Shown: positions 17,581-26,716 of the stretch, piece by piece
How the letters are laid out: every line of letters begins with the position of its first letter
Position numbering within the stretch: position 1 is the stretch's first letter
NCBI GenBank assembly: GCA_963716135.1
Contig: OY970289.1
Coordinates: 1,798,001-1,862,000 of the forward strand
DNA length: 64,000 bases
Reading direction: 5' to 3'
From: CAVRAW01 sp963716135
GTDB taxonomy: Bacteria > Planctomycetota > Planctomycetia > Pirellulales > JADZDJ01
The notes under the pieces: model-generated
Told to the model about the DNA's origin: nothing
Seen by the model: only the letters and a program-made list of their open reading frames with translations
Databases searched by the model: none
Translations under genes and position numbers: made by a program

Positions 17581-17656
17581 GTGGCACTGACAAGCGCCGC
17601 GCTTGTCAGTGGAAATCTCCTTCACCCCACTGACAAACCGGGTTTGTCAGTGCCAC
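17581..17656 (+). repeat. Bipartite REP-like palindrome, copy 2
   Basis: Same architecture as the element at 7411: CACTGACAAGCGC (17585-17597) with its inverse at 17599-17611, then CACTGACAAACC (17628-17639) with its inverse at 17641-17652. Outer GTGGCACTGACAA and TTGTCAGTGCCAC ends also pair. It lies three bases after lepA and could act as a terminator or mRNA stabiliser. Confidence 0.85.
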
Positions 17657-17735
17657 CGAAGCGTTCCACTCGCTCTTGTGAACTCCGCAAAAAACCCGTA
17701 ACTTACGGGCTCTTCCCGCGCCCGCAATTTGGATT

Positions 17736-17769
17736 TCTGCGCCCTGCATCCTGAATCCTGCGCCCTGCA
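17736..17769 (+). repeat. 7-base-period repeat before fabH
   Basis: CTGCGCC CTGCATC CTGAATC CTGCGCC CTGCA, ending at the fabH ATG (17770). Confidence 0.7.
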
Positions 17770-18789
17770 ATGGCCTACGCTCCTCCTCAAAACTTGCGAT
17801 CGCCGCTGCGGCGGCTGACCGGGGTGCAGTGCATCGCCACCGGCAGCTACGTGCCGGATATCGTGGTGCGCAACGAAGATCTGACCAAGTATGGCTGCGA
17901 CCCCCAGTGGATTTTCGATCGCAGCGGCATCCGCGAGCGCCGCCAGGTTGCTCCCGATCAGTGCACCAGCGATCTGGCCGTGGCCGCCGCCAAGCGCGCC
18001 ATGGATCGCGCCGGCGTCTCCCCCGGCGATATCGATCTGTTGGTCCTCGGCACCTTCAGCCCCGACTTGCCCATCCCCTCCACCGCCACTCAGGTGCAAC
18101 ACAAGCTCGGCCTGCATTGCGGCGCGTTCGACGTCTCCGCTGCGTGTGCCGGCTTCATGTATGCCCTCGTCACGGGTGCGCAATTCGTCGCCGCCGGAAG
18201 CAGCAAGCTGGCGCTCGTCATCGGCGCCGATGCCAATTCACGCATCGTCGAGCCGAGCGACAACAAAACCTATCCGCTGTTCGGCGACGGCGCCGGCGCC
18301 GTCCTGCTGGCCCCCGGCGGCGAGGACCAAGGTCTAATCTCCTACACCCTTGGCGCCGACGGCTCCGCCGAAGAAATTTTGTGCATGAAGGCCGGCGGCT
18401 CGCGCAAGCCCGCCTCCTGCGAAACCGTCCAAGCCGGCGAACACTTCATGCGCATGGACGGACGCGCCGTGTTTAAGTGGGCGATCCGCCTGATCGATCA
18501 ATCGGTGCGCGACGTGCTGGACCACGCGAAAATCTGCACCGACCAGGTCGATCTCGTCGTGTTGCATCAGGCCAATATCCGCATTCTCGATGCCGCCGCC
18601 GAAGAGCTCGGCATCGACCGCGGCAAGATGTTCGTCAACCTCGAAAAATACGGCAATACCTCCGCCGGCAGCATTCCGTTGGCGCTCGATGAAGCCGTGC
18701 AAAAGGGTTTGGTCAAGCGCGGCAGCAACATCGTCATGTGCGGCTTCGGCGCCGGCCTCTGCTGGGGCACCGCCCTGTGGCGCTGGTGA
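17770..18789 (+). CDS. fabH: 3-oxoacyl-ACP synthase III (FabH)
   Basis: Condenses acetyl-CoA (or a branched acyl-CoA) with malonyl-ACP to start fatty-acid synthesis. The 339-residue frame has the thiolase-fold catalytic triad in order: Cys126 in 'DVSAACAGFMYA', His266 in 'VLHQANIRI' and Asn296 in 'KYGNTSAGSIPLAL'. The glycine-rich 'FGDGAGAVLL' is also present. Homology begins near residue 16; the short N-terminal extension is ordinary in planctomycetes. It is not within a fab operon: lepA precedes it and a peptidase follows, so its exact acyl-CoA preference cannot be judged. A distant KAS III-like paralogue role cannot be excluded. Confidence 0.9.
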   Translation: MAYAPPQNLRSPLRRLTGVQCIATGSYVPDIVVRNEDLTKYGCDPQWIFDRSGIRERRQVAPDQCTSDLAVAAAKRAMDRAGVSPGDIDLLVLGTFSPDLPIPSTATQVQHKLGLHCGAFDVSAACAGFMYALVTGAQFVAAGSSKLALVIGADANSRIVEPSDNKTYPLFGDGAGAVLLAPGGEDQGLISYTLGADGSAEEILCMKAGGSRKPASCETVQAGEHFMRMDGRAVFKWAIRLIDQSVRDVLDHAKICTDQVDLVVLHQANIRILDAAAEELGIDRGKMFVNLEKYGNTSAGSIPLALDEAVQKGLVKRGSNIVMCGFGAGLCWGTALWRW

Positions 18790-18812
18790 CCTGCGAAATG
18801 GCTCGATCCAGA

Positions 18813-18937
18813 GAACACAGATGAAAAGGATGAACTCAGATAAAAACAGAGTTCATCAAAACCCGTTCATCCAAGTCCTAAACTTAATTTGTTGCCGATC
18901 TGTGTTTATCTGAGTTAATCCGTGTTCATCTGTGTTC
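18813..18937 (+). repeat. Long-armed inverted repeat, copy 1
   Basis: GAACACAGATGA (18813-18824) pairs with TCATCTGTGTTC (18926-18937). The arms are built from degenerate ~10-base words (AACACAGATG, AACTCAGATA and inverses). It fills the fabH-pepF gap. A related copy with 22-bp perfect arms is at 60511. Confidence 0.8.
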
Positions 18938-18963
18938 CCTAGATTCTCAATTCGATTTGACCC

Positions 18964-20766
18964 ATGTCCAAAGTCAAACAACTTCCGCCGCGCAGCAAAG
19001 TCAAATCCGCCGACTGCTGGGATCTGGCCAGTCTCTGCAAATCCGATGCGGCCTGGGAAGCCGCCTTCAAAAAATGGGAAAGCGAAATTAAGGGCTATGA
19101 AAAATTTGCCGGCCATCTCGGCGAGAGCGCCAAGAAACTTGCCGACTGCCTGGAATTCGACATCGCTTTCGACCGCACCGGCGAGCGCCTGGGCACCTAC
19201 GCCTTTCTGAAAACGACCGAAGACCAGGCCAACAGCACCTATCAGCGGATGATCGGCCGTTATCAAAACGCCGCCAGCCGCGCCGGCCAGGCCGCCAGTT
19301 ACATCCGTCCGGAAATCATGGCGATTCCCGAGGCGACGATGAAAAAATTCCTGGCCGCGAAGGAACTGGCCCCCCATCGCATTTCCTTGGAACGCCTGCT
19401 CCGCTACAAGCCACACACGCTGGCGAAATCGGAAGAAAAACTCCTGGCGATGCAGGCCGAGATGGCCGAAACTGCCAATCACGCCTTCCGCCAGTTGACC
19501 GACGCCGATCTCAAATTCGGCCTGGTGAAAAACGAGAAAGGCGAGCAGATCGAACTCTCTAACGCCACATTCTCATTATTCTTGCATTCGCCGAAGCGAG
19601 CCGTCCGCAAAGCGGCGTTCCACCAGTATTACGCGCAGTTCAAGGGGCACGAAAACACGCTGGCCGCCACGCTTTCCGGCTCGATGCAGCGCGACGTTTA
19701 TTACGCCAAGGCCCGGAATTACAAGAGTGCCCTGGCCGGTGCTTTGTTCGCCGACAACGTGCCGCTAAGTGTTTACGACAACCTGATCGCCGCGGTGCAC
19801 AAGAATCTGCCGGCGCTGTATCGGTACTACGATCTGCGCAAACGCAAAATGAAACTGCCCGACATCCATCATTACGACACCTACGTGCCGATCCTCAGTC
19901 AGTTGGAATCGCGCCACACTTGGGATCAAGGCGTCAAGGAAGTCGTCACGTCGCTAGAGCCGCTGGGCAGCGAATACTGCGGCGTGTTGGAACGCGGCCT
20001 GAACAACGGCTGGTGTGACCGCTACCCCAACCAGGGCAAGCAAAGCGGCGCATTCTCCGCCGGCACGTTCGATGGCGATCCGTACATCATGATGAACTAC
20101 CAGCCCGAAGTGCTGGATCACGTGTTCACGCTGGCCCACGAGGCCGGCCATTCGATGCACAGCTACTACTCGGCCAAACATCAACCGTATCAGTACTACA
20201 ACTACACGATCTTCGTGGCCGAAGTGGCCAGCACGTTCAACGAGCAACTGCTCAGCCGCCATTTGCGGCAAAAGGCGCACAGCGACAAGGAACGCGCCTA
20301 CCTGATCAACCGCGACATCGACGCCATCCGCGGCACGATCATCCGCCAAACGATGTTCGCCGAGTTCGAGAAGATCACGCACGAAACGGTCGAAGCCGGC
20401 GAACCCCTGACGGTCGAAAAGTTCAAAGAAATCTATCGCGCCCTGTTGGATCGTTACTTCGGCAAAGATTTTGCCATCGACGACGAGCTAGCCCTAGAAT
20501 GCTTCCGCATCCCGCACTTCTACCGCGCGTTCTACGTTTACAAATACGCCACGGGCTTGTCGGCGGCGATCGCACTTTCGGAGCGCGTCGTCGGAGGCGG
20601 CAAACGTGAATTGTACGACTACCTCGGCTTCCTCAAAGGCGGCTGCTCAAAGTTCCCGCTGGATCTTTTGCGCGACGCCGGCGTCGACATGCAAAAGCCC
20701 GCTCCCGTCGAAACCGCCCTGAAACACTTCGCCCGCCTGGTCGAAGAACTGGACGATTTGCTCTGA
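18964..20766 (+). CDS. pepF: Oligoendopeptidase F, M3 family
   Basis: Cytoplasmic zinc metallopeptidase that degrades oligopeptides. The 600-residue unbroken frame is the normal length for PepF/M3B. The zinc motif HEAGH is at residues 392-396 in 'LAHEAGHSMHSYYS', followed by the conserved Tyr/Phe-rich 'YNYTIFVAEVASTFNE' that supplies the third zinc ligand (Glu). The C-terminal 'PHFYRAFYVYKYATGLSAA' block is also typical. No signal peptide. Its promoter would have to lie in or beside the inverted repeat just upstream. Confidence 0.94.
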   Translation: MSKVKQLPPRSKVKSADCWDLASLCKSDAAWEAAFKKWESEIKGYEKFAGHLGESAKKLADCLEFDIAFDRTGERLGTYAFLKTTEDQANSTYQRMIGRYQNAASRAGQAASYIRPEIMAIPEATMKKFLAAKELAPHRISLERLLRYKPHTLAKSEEKLLAMQAEMAETANHAFRQLTDADLKFGLVKNEKGEQIELSNATFSLFLHSPKRAVRKAAFHQYYAQFKGHENTLAATLSGSMQRDVYYAKARNYKSALAGALFADNVPLSVYDNLIAAVHKNLPALYRYYDLRKRKMKLPDIHHYDTYVPILSQLESRHTWDQGVKEVVTSLEPLGSEYCGVLERGLNNGWCDRYPNQGKQSGAFSAGTFDGDPYIMMNYQPEVLDHVFTLAHEAGHSMHSYYSAKHQPYQYYNYTIFVAEVASTFNEQLLSRHLRQKAHSDKERAYLINRDIDAIRGTIIRQTMFAEFEKITHETVEAGEPLTVEKFKEIYRALLDRYFGKDFAIDDELALECFRIPHFYRAFYVYKYATGLSAAIALSERVVGGGKRELYDYLGFLKGGCSKFPLDLLRDAGVDMQKPAPVETALKHFARLVEELDDLL

Positions 20767-20787
20767 GCCGAAATAGAAGCGGAGAGG

Positions 20788-20833
20788 ATGAGAAGAGCAG
20801 AAGAGGAGATGCGAGTTAGCCTGCTCTTCTCAT
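20788..20833 (+). terminator. Hairpin between convergent genes, purine/pyrimidine repeat
   Basis: ATGAGAAGAGCAG (20788-20800) and its exact inverse CTGCTCTTCTCAT (20821-20833), embedded in a degenerate 7-base-period purine/pyrimidine tract (about 20780-20857). It may serve as a two-way terminator for pepF and the facing gene. Confidence 0.5.
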
Positions 20834-20859
20834 TTTCTGCTCTTCTCCTCTTCTGTCCA

Positions 20860-21894
20860 TCACGGCTTCAGCGTCGTGATCCACACCAGCGGCTTGCCCG
20901 CATCGTCCAGGCGCACTTCGCACTTCAGCCCGGCCTGAAACAGCACCTGATCCAAGATCTTTTTGTAGAACGTTTTGCCGGCCGGCACTTTCACTTTCTT
21001 CGCCAGGTCGATCCGATCCCGCGCCATGTTGTTGTAATCGAACAAGAACGGCGTTTTCAGCCGGCCCTGGATCGCCGCCAGCGCCTCGTCGGCCGGCGTA
21101 TTGTCGATTTCCACCTTGATGAATTCGAAAAGCGCCGGAATGATTTTGCCCTCGTCTTTTTCTCCCGGCGGCCAACCGATCGGCCACGATTGAATTCCCT
21201 CTTTGGCCGCCGTCAATCGTAGCTCCAGGTTTCCATTCACAAACCGCGGCACAATTGCTCCGCCCGCCGGCCGAACTATCGCCGCCATCGCTGTTCCGCT
21301 GGCCACCGCGTCCAATTCATCGCGCGCCGGCTCGTCGACCGCAATCGCCTGTTCGATCGCCGGATCGACGGTCACTTTTGCCTTCAAGCCGCCGCGAATC
21401 TGTTCCAGTGCCTTTGCGGCGGGCAATCCCTTGGTCGCAAATCCGACCGGCGCCGCCAGACTTTGCCGCGCTTGATCGAGCTGCTCGCGGGTAAATCCAA
21501 ACGCGGTTCTCGGCTGCCCGATTCCTCCCACGCCGCCCGATTGCAAATCCGCCAACCATTCTTTTAACTTCGCGCTATCGGAAATCGCGAATTGCCCGCC
21601 GGGCGTAACCAGCATTCCACGCTCATCCAATTGCGCGGTGACGTGTATCGTGCCGCCATCCGCGCCTTGCACGTCGATCCGGTCTCCCGTCTGCGCGGGC
21701 CGAAACTGAACGTTGCTAAAGCCAAGATCCGCCAGTGTCTTCATCCATTTCTGCGAAGCCGTCGCCGCATTCACGCTGGGTCGAGCCAGCACCTCGATCT
21801 CCACGCGCGGCGGAGCGGCATCGACCAAACCGCCCGTTGTCAGGATCGCGGTGATGAGCGTCGAGAAGCAAACGATTCGAGACAAATGACACAT
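20860..21894 (-). CDS. Exported protein of unknown function
   Basis: About 344 residues from the ATG at 21894, which opens a signal peptide (IVCFSTLITAILTTGGLVDA, cleavage near ADAA/APP). The 17 residues upstream in the open frame are unlikely to be coding. The mature part has no membrane segment and reads as alternating alpha/beta; two short repeats resemble secretin/TonB short N-terminal or STN-like modules ('LKAKVTVDPAIEQAI' and 'KTPFLFDYNNMARDRIDLAKKV'). I do not recognise the family and give no function. It is divergent from the DUF1570 gene, whose start is 61 bases away. Confidence 0.6.
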   Translation of the reverse strand: MCHLSRIVCFSTLITAILTTGGLVDAAPPRVEIEVLARPSVNAATASQKWMKTLADLGFSNVQFRPAQTGDRIDVQGADGGTIHVTAQLDERGMLVTPGGQFAISDSAKLKEWLADLQSGGVGGIGQPRTAFGFTREQLDQARQSLAAPVGFATKGLPAAKALEQIRGGLKAKVTVDPAIEQAIAVDEPARDELDAVASGTAMAAIVRPAGGAIVPRFVNGNLELRLTAAKEGIQSWPIGWPPGEKDEGKIIPALFEFIKVEIDNTPADEALAAIQGRLKTPFLFDYNNMARDRIDLAKKVKVPAGKTFYKKILDQVLFQAGLKCEVRLDDAGKPLVWITTLKP

Positions 21895-21919
21895 ACTGGC
21901 ACAACAGTCTAGCAGAATC

Positions 21920-21946
21920 TTGAATCGATCCGGTTGGTGGTACACT
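21920..21946 (+). promoter_or_regulatory. Candidate promoter of the DUF1570 gene
   Basis: TTGAAT (21920-21925) and TACACT (21941-21946), 15 bases apart. The implied start of transcription falls at the ATG (21955), so the mRNA would be nearly leaderless. Confidence 0.25.
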
Positions 21947-21954
21947 GGAAGTAT

Positions 21955-23445
21955 ATGCCTTCTGCATCGTCAGGCTGTCGATTTTGCGTGCTCGCCTGCT
22001 TTCTGGCAGTGACAACCGTCTTTTTAGGTCGGGCTTCCGCAACTGAAACGATCACGAATTCTGAAGAGGCTCGCGAGCAACTTTACGCGGCTTATGCTAA
22101 CCAGCTAAGCGAACTAGCCGCCGAATGTGATTCCAGCGGTCTGACGTCGCAAGCGCAGTTCACGCGCAAGTGGCTGCCCAAGCGCGATCCGACGATGATC
22201 TATGTGTTTGCGCTGCCCGATTCATCCGCGCCGCCGGCGAAGCTCGTCGATTCGGAAGCGAGCCAGCAATGGTGGACGAAATTCACCGAGCTGCGACGCG
22301 GCCAGGCCGACAAGCTCTTCCAATTGGCCCAGTCGGCGGCCAAAGCCAAGCAACCCGCGCTGGCGTTTGAATTGGCGCGCGAAACGGTGCGTGAAAACCC
22401 CGACCACGCGCAGGGCCGAAAGATACTCGGCTTCGAAAAATATCAGGACTCTTGGAAAACCGCCGAAACGGTGCGCCGCCTAAAAGACGGGCAAGTCTGG
22501 AGCGATTCGTTCGGCTGGCTGCCCGCCGATCAATTGCCGCGCTACGAAAAAGGAATGCGCTACTATCGCGGCAATTGGATCGACAAGGAGGAAGATGCCC
22601 GGCTGCACAGCAACATCAAGAACGGCTGGCATGTAGAGACCGATCATTACGCGGTCACGACTAATCACAGCCTGGAAGAAGGAGCGCGGTTGGCCGGCCG
22701 GCTGGAAACGCTGTACGACGTGTGGCGGCAAGTGTTTCTGCCCTACTACGCCGGCGTGTCGGACGTGGAGCGCTGGTTTGCCGACGCAGCCATCCCCGCC
22801 GCTCCCCACAAATTGCACCAGGTGGTGTATTTCCGCGACAAAGAGCAATACGTCGATGCCCTGAAGCAGGCGCATCCGCAAATCGCCATGTCGCTGGGCA
22901 TTTATATCGACACCGCCAACACGGCGTACTTTTTTTATGATGCGGAGCGTCACGATTCGACGCTGAACCACGAAGGCACGCATCAGTTGTTCCAGGAAGT
23001 GCGCCCCGGCACGATCAAAGCCGGGGTGAAGAACAACTTTTGGATCGTTGAAGCCGTGGCGTGCTACATGGAATCGCTCGCCGAGCATCGCCTGCTGCCC
23101 GATGATCTTTACGGCAGTTACATCACCGTCGGCGGCGAAAATGAAGGCCGCGCGCCTGCGGCACGCAAGCGACTGCTGGACGACAACTTCTACGTGCCGC
23201 TGCGAGAATTGACGGCCTTCGGCCGAGATTCAATGCAGCACGATCCACGCCTGCCGATGATCTATAGCGAAAGCTCGGGACTGGCGCTGTTCTTGATGGC
23301 TGCCGACGGTGGCCGCTACCGCGGGGCGCTGATGGATTATCTAATCGCCGTGTACACCGGACACGCCGCGCCGGATGCGCTGGAAAAGCTTACCGGGCAG
23401 CGGTTCGAAGAACTCGATCGGCAGTACCGCGAGTTCATGAAGTAA
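21955..23445 (+). CDS. DUF1570-type exported metallopeptidase-like protein
   Basis: A 496-residue product from the ATG at 21955, starting with a signal peptide (FCVLACFLAVTTVFLGRASA). The central part resembles tetratricopeptide-like helices ('ALAFELARETVRENPDHAQGRKIL'). The C-terminal half fits the DUF1570 family of gluzincin-like proteins: HEGTH at residues 339-343 provides a zinc-binding HExxH motif, with 'NNFWIVEAVACYMESL' downstream as the likely third-ligand region. It probably acts outside the cytoplasm as a peptidase, but activity is unproven. Its last 11 bases overlap the end of the facing FAD monooxygenase gene. Confidence 0.78.
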   Translation: MPSASSGCRFCVLACFLAVTTVFLGRASATETITNSEEAREQLYAAYANQLSELAAECDSSGLTSQAQFTRKWLPKRDPTMIYVFALPDSSAPPAKLVDSEASQQWWTKFTELRRGQADKLFQLAQSAAKAKQPALAFELARETVRENPDHAQGRKILGFEKYQDSWKTAETVRRLKDGQVWSDSFGWLPADQLPRYEKGMRYYRGNWIDKEEDARLHSNIKNGWHVETDHYAVTTNHSLEEGARLAGRLETLYDVWRQVFLPYYAGVSDVERWFADAAIPAAPHKLHQVVYFRDKEQYVDALKQAHPQIAMSLGIYIDTANTAYFFYDAERHDSTLNHEGTHQLFQEVRPGTIKAGVKNNFWIVEAVACYMESLAEHRLLPDDLYGSYITVGGENEGRAPAARKRLLDDNFYVPLRELTAFGRDSMQHDPRLPMIYSESSGLALFLMAADGGRYRGALMDYLIAVYTGHAAPDALEKLTGQRFEELDRQYREFMK

Positions 23446-24738
23446 GCGACGGCTGTTCGTCTGCTTGCGGTTTGCCGCTGGCCGCCTGCCACGCGTCTTT
23501 ACCGCAGGCGAATGCGTTGGGAGTGTGCACGTGCTCCGGCGCGCGCCCATGCCGACCATGCGCGCTGGAATGCGCCGTAATCGCGGCCAACGGTGCAGCC
23601 AACGTACGATTCGCGGAGGCTTGATTTGCTGCGTCGCCGTGATGGCCCGATTGATCACTCGATTTTGAATGAACACTTGCACGCGCTGCGTCACTCGTGT
23701 GGGAAACTCGCGGCGGCGCTGCACGCGGTGTAAATCGGTCAGCGTGAGCGATTTGTCTTTTAGCGGCGCGGCCAGCAAGTTTGCGGTAGCGACCGCATCT
23801 TGAATTGCCAGGTTGATGCCCACGCCGCCCACCGGCGACATCGCGTGCGCCGCATCGCCGATGCACAATAGCCCCGGCTTGTACCAACGCTCCAGGCGAT
23901 CGATTTTCACGGTCAGCAGGCGGATGTCGTCCCAGGTGCGCAGCTCGTTCACGCGGTCGCCCAAAAATGGCGAGATTTCCAAAATCCGCGCCCGGAATGC
24001 TTCCAACCCGCGGGCCCGCACTTCATCGTAGCCTCCTTTGGGAATCACGTACGCACATTGCCAGTACTGGCCGCGGTAGATCATCACCAAAATGCTGCCG
24101 GCCGACACCTGGCCCAGCGGAATCAACGGGTCGCTCTCTTTGCGGGAAATCCGCATCCATAGCACGTCGATCGGCGAGCCGAAATCGCGCACCTTAAAGC
24201 CGGCGCGGTCGCGGAGCGTTGAGTGGCGCCCATCGCTGGCGACGGTCAATTCGGCCCGCACTTCCAACGGTCCCTCCGGCGTTTCGGCATGCACGCCGAC
24301 GACGCGGTCATCCTCTTCGATTAAATTGGTCACATTCGCCTGCATCCGCAGATGGAACGTCGGATATTTTTTCGCCTGCTCGGCCAAGAAATTCAGGAAA
24401 TCCCATTGCGGCATCAGGGCGATGAACTTGCAGTGCGTCGGCAGGTAGCGGAAATCGGCGATCATGGTTTCGAAATCGCCGATCTTGCCGGCCAGTTGCT
24501 GCACCTCCTGATGCTCGCGCTTCAGGAATTGTTCCAACAGGCCCAGTTCGTACATCACTTCCAGCGTGGAAGGATGGACCGTGTCGCCGCGAAAATCGCG
24601 CAAGAAATCGCCGTGCTTCTCCAGCACGGTCACGTCGACGCCGGCGCGGGCCAGCAGATAGCCGAGCATCATCCCGGCCGGTCCGCCGCCAGTGATGCAG
24701 CAGGTAGTTTGAACGGTTTTTGGTGTTTGGTTGCTCAT
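23435..24738 (-). CDS. FAD-dependent monooxygenase (frameshifted at 3' end)
   Basis: Flavoprotein hydroxylase of the PHBH/UbiH-like FAD_binding_3 family. It starts with the Rossmann motif 'CCITGGGPAGMMLGYLLA' and has the second FAD motif 'GLLCIGDAAHAMSPVGGVGIN'. The first frame runs on to 23341 with unlikely sequence. Near 23547 (CCC probably read as CC) the other frame continues 'GMGARPEHVHTPNAF', as in homologues, and stops at 23435, giving about 435 residues. Substrate is unknown; the family modifies aromatic or polyketide compounds. It is followed upstream by a repeat-filled gap and has no obvious pathway neighbours. Confidence 0.8.
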
Positions 24739-24751
24739 GCGTGAAGTCTAG

Positions 24752-24838
24752 GTCGAAAAGTCCAAAAGTCTAAAAGTCGAAAAGTGCCGACCTGTTCTCT
24801 CTTTGACTCGTAGGCTTTTCGACTCTTCGACTTTTAAA
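24752..24838 (+). repeat. 8-base-period repeat with inverse
   Basis: GTCGAAAA GTCCAAAA GTCTAAAA GTCGAAAA near 24758-24790, then inverse words (CTTTTCGACTCTTCGACTTTT) near 24815-24838, so the whole can fold. It fills the gap between the FAD monooxygenase and yjbQ genes. Confidence 0.7.
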
Positions 24839-24840
24839 CC

Positions 24841-25262
24841 TCACTCGCCAATGATTTTCACCAGCACTCGCTTCCGCCGCCGGCCGTCGAATTCGTAGTA
24901 GAAAATATGCTCCCACGGGCCAAGATGCAGTTGGCCCTTGGTAATGGCCACGACCACTTCGCGCCCATCACCTGGCGCTTCAAGTGCGCATCGGCGTTAT
25001 CTTCGCCGGTGCGGTTGTGGTGGTACGTCTTCGACGAAGCGTCGAACGGCGCCAGCTTTTCCAGCCACAGTTCGTAATCGTGGTGCAGGCCCGATTCGTT
25101 GTCGTTGATGAAGACCGACGCGGTGATGTGCATGGCGTTCACCAGCGCCAGGCCCTCCTTCACGCCGCTGTCGCCGACGGCCTTTTCCACTTCGCGGTGA
25201 ATCGAAACAATCGCCCGGCGCTGGGGCACTTCCATCCACAGTTCTTTGGTGAAGGTTTTCAT
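24841..25262 (-). CDS. YjbQ/UPF0047 family protein (frameshifted)
   Basis: Repaired length about 140 residues, normal for the family. The ATG at 25262 gives 'MKTFTKELWMEVPQRRAIVSI'. The conserved 'GLALVNAMHITASVFINDNE', 'LHHDYELWLEKLAP' and 'YHHNRTGEDNADAHLKRQVMG' follow, with several His that line the site. Near 24964 one C appears to be missing; the other frame then gives 'REVVVAITKGQLHLGPWEHI' and the usual '...FDGRRRKRVLVKIIGE' end. From memory, YjbQ of E. coli has weak thiamin-phosphate synthase activity; the physiological role is uncertain. Confidence 0.82.
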
Positions 25263-25378
25263 TGGGCTGCCACAAAATCCCGCTTGATTTGACGGCATTA
25301 TAGCAGCAGACGGCTCAGATTGGCCCGGAAGTTGCATCATCTTTACCCGCACCGTAGGGACTGCCAGAGGAGGCAAAT

Positions 25379-25948
25379 ATGCATTCGGCATTGATCGACA
25401 CCAGATCGCGCACCAGAACGCACCGACAGGCTTGGGCAAACGAGACCAGCGAAGAGCGCGAAGTCGATCGACTGGAGCAGATTGCGTATTGGCTGGATAG
25501 CGCGTTCCGCGTGCCCGGCATCGGCTTGCGGTTCGGTTTCGACGCCATCCTGGACTTACTCCCGGGCGTTGGCGACGCGCTGGGCGCGCTCTTGTCGATG
25601 TACATCTTCCAGGCCGCGCGGCGGTTTGGCGTGCCCCGCGTCACGCTGGCGCGCATGGCGATGAATATCGGCATCGACTACATCGGCGGTTTGGTGCCGT
25701 TCTTCGGCGCGATCTTCGACGCCTATTGGAAAGCGAACATTTGGAACGTCGGTCTATTGAAGCGGCATATCAAGGCAACGCCGCAAGAAGCCCGGCGAGC
25801 CCGTCGCGGCGACGGCGTGTTTGTGGCGCTGTGCATTGTCGGGCTGGTGCTGTTTATGGTCGCCACCTTTGCTCTGTTTGCGCTGGCGATCGCCTTGGTT
25901 GCCCAATTCTTCGCCCACATCGGCGGCCCGCGCAATTCGATCATCTAA
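25379..25948 (+). CDS. DUF4112 membrane protein
   Basis: A 189-residue protein with an AGGAGG ribosome site five bases before the ATG. The hallmark 'RFGFDAILDLLPGVGDALGAL' is at about 56-76, followed by a membrane hairpin, then 'GLVPFFGAIFDAYWKANIWN', and a C-terminal membrane segment (about 145-175). DUF4112 has no known function. The N terminus is Arg/Thr-rich and cytoplasmic. It begins a rightward set with the DUF2007-like and AhpD-like genes, though spacing of 100 bases or more makes an operon uncertain. Confidence 0.85.
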   Translation: MHSALIDTRSRTRTHRQAWANETSEEREVDRLEQIAYWLDSAFRVPGIGLRFGFDAILDLLPGVGDALGALLSMYIFQAARRFGVPRVTLARMAMNIGIDYIGGLVPFFGAIFDAYWKANIWNVGLLKRHIKATPQEARRARRGDGVFVALCIVGLVLFMVATFALFALAIALVAQFFAHIGGPRNSII

Positions 25949-26052
25949 TTTGCAGAGGGCACTCGATGAATCGATTGCCATTCGATTGGCGGTGGACGAT
26001 AATCTCGGGCGCTCTCCCTTCTCTCGTCATGCGCTCCAGATCGCGATGATCC

Positions 26053-26567
26053 ATGGCCGATCGACTAGTCACCGTCGCCAGTTTCCTCGGTCTCATCGAG
26101 GCGCATTTGGCGAAGAATCAGTTCGCTGAATCAGGCATCGAATCATTCTTATCCGACGAGACGACAGCATACATGGCCTGGCATCTGACCAACGCTATCC
26201 ACGGGATCAAGTTGCAGGTTAAGGGCGAAGATGTTGACGCCGCGCGCGAACTTTTGGCTGCCGACAGCGGTGCGCCCCTACAGCCGCTGCGGAAGAATTG
26301 CAGTCAATGATGGCGGAAGAAATGCCGGCGGCGGACGCCGGATTCGATGCGCACTTGGATGAGCCGGATCCCCTGACGCGGCGGGAAGACATGGCGGAGC
26401 GTGCATTCCGAGGCGCGGTGATCGGAATTTTGTTCGTGCCTTGGCAGTTGTGCGTGGCGTGGTTGCTTTTGAAAATCTATTTTTCAGATGAGCGGCTGGA
26501 ACCGAGCCATCGCCGGAAAGCGTTTGTCGCGGCGACGATCAATTTCCTGTACGTGCTGATGGTTTGA
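26053..26567 (+). CDS. DUF2007-like signalling domain with C-terminal membrane segment (frameshifted)
   Basis: Two overlapping open frames join into one ~172-residue protein. The first (26053-26310) has the DUF2007-like ferredoxin-fold core 'EAHLAKNQFAESGIESFLSDE' and 'GIKLQVKGEDVDAARELL'. The second continues 'AAEELQSMMAEEMPAADAG' and ends with a membrane segment (IGILFVPWQLCVAWLLLKIYF) and the tail 'HRRKAFVAATINFLYVLMV'. A single missing base near 26280 explains the break. DUF2007 is described as a putative prokaryotic signal-transducing domain; no ligand is known. Joining is inference, but each half is incomplete alone. Confidence 0.68.
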
Positions 26568-26716
26568 ATTTTCCTGAAGTGGAAGCTGGGCATGCTCGTC
26601 TTTGCGGCGTAGGCCGCATGCCCGTTTGGTAGGTGGCCGGATGCGGCGTCCACCGGTACGATTCGTGTAGAGGGTTTGGTCTCGGCAAAGAGGCCTGCGA
26701 CGAAAGGAGACGGATC

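Noticed and set aside
18813..18937. Possible CRISPR-like array because of repeated words
   Set aside because: Units are contiguous ~10-base words with an inverted second half, with no regular spacers and no cas genes.
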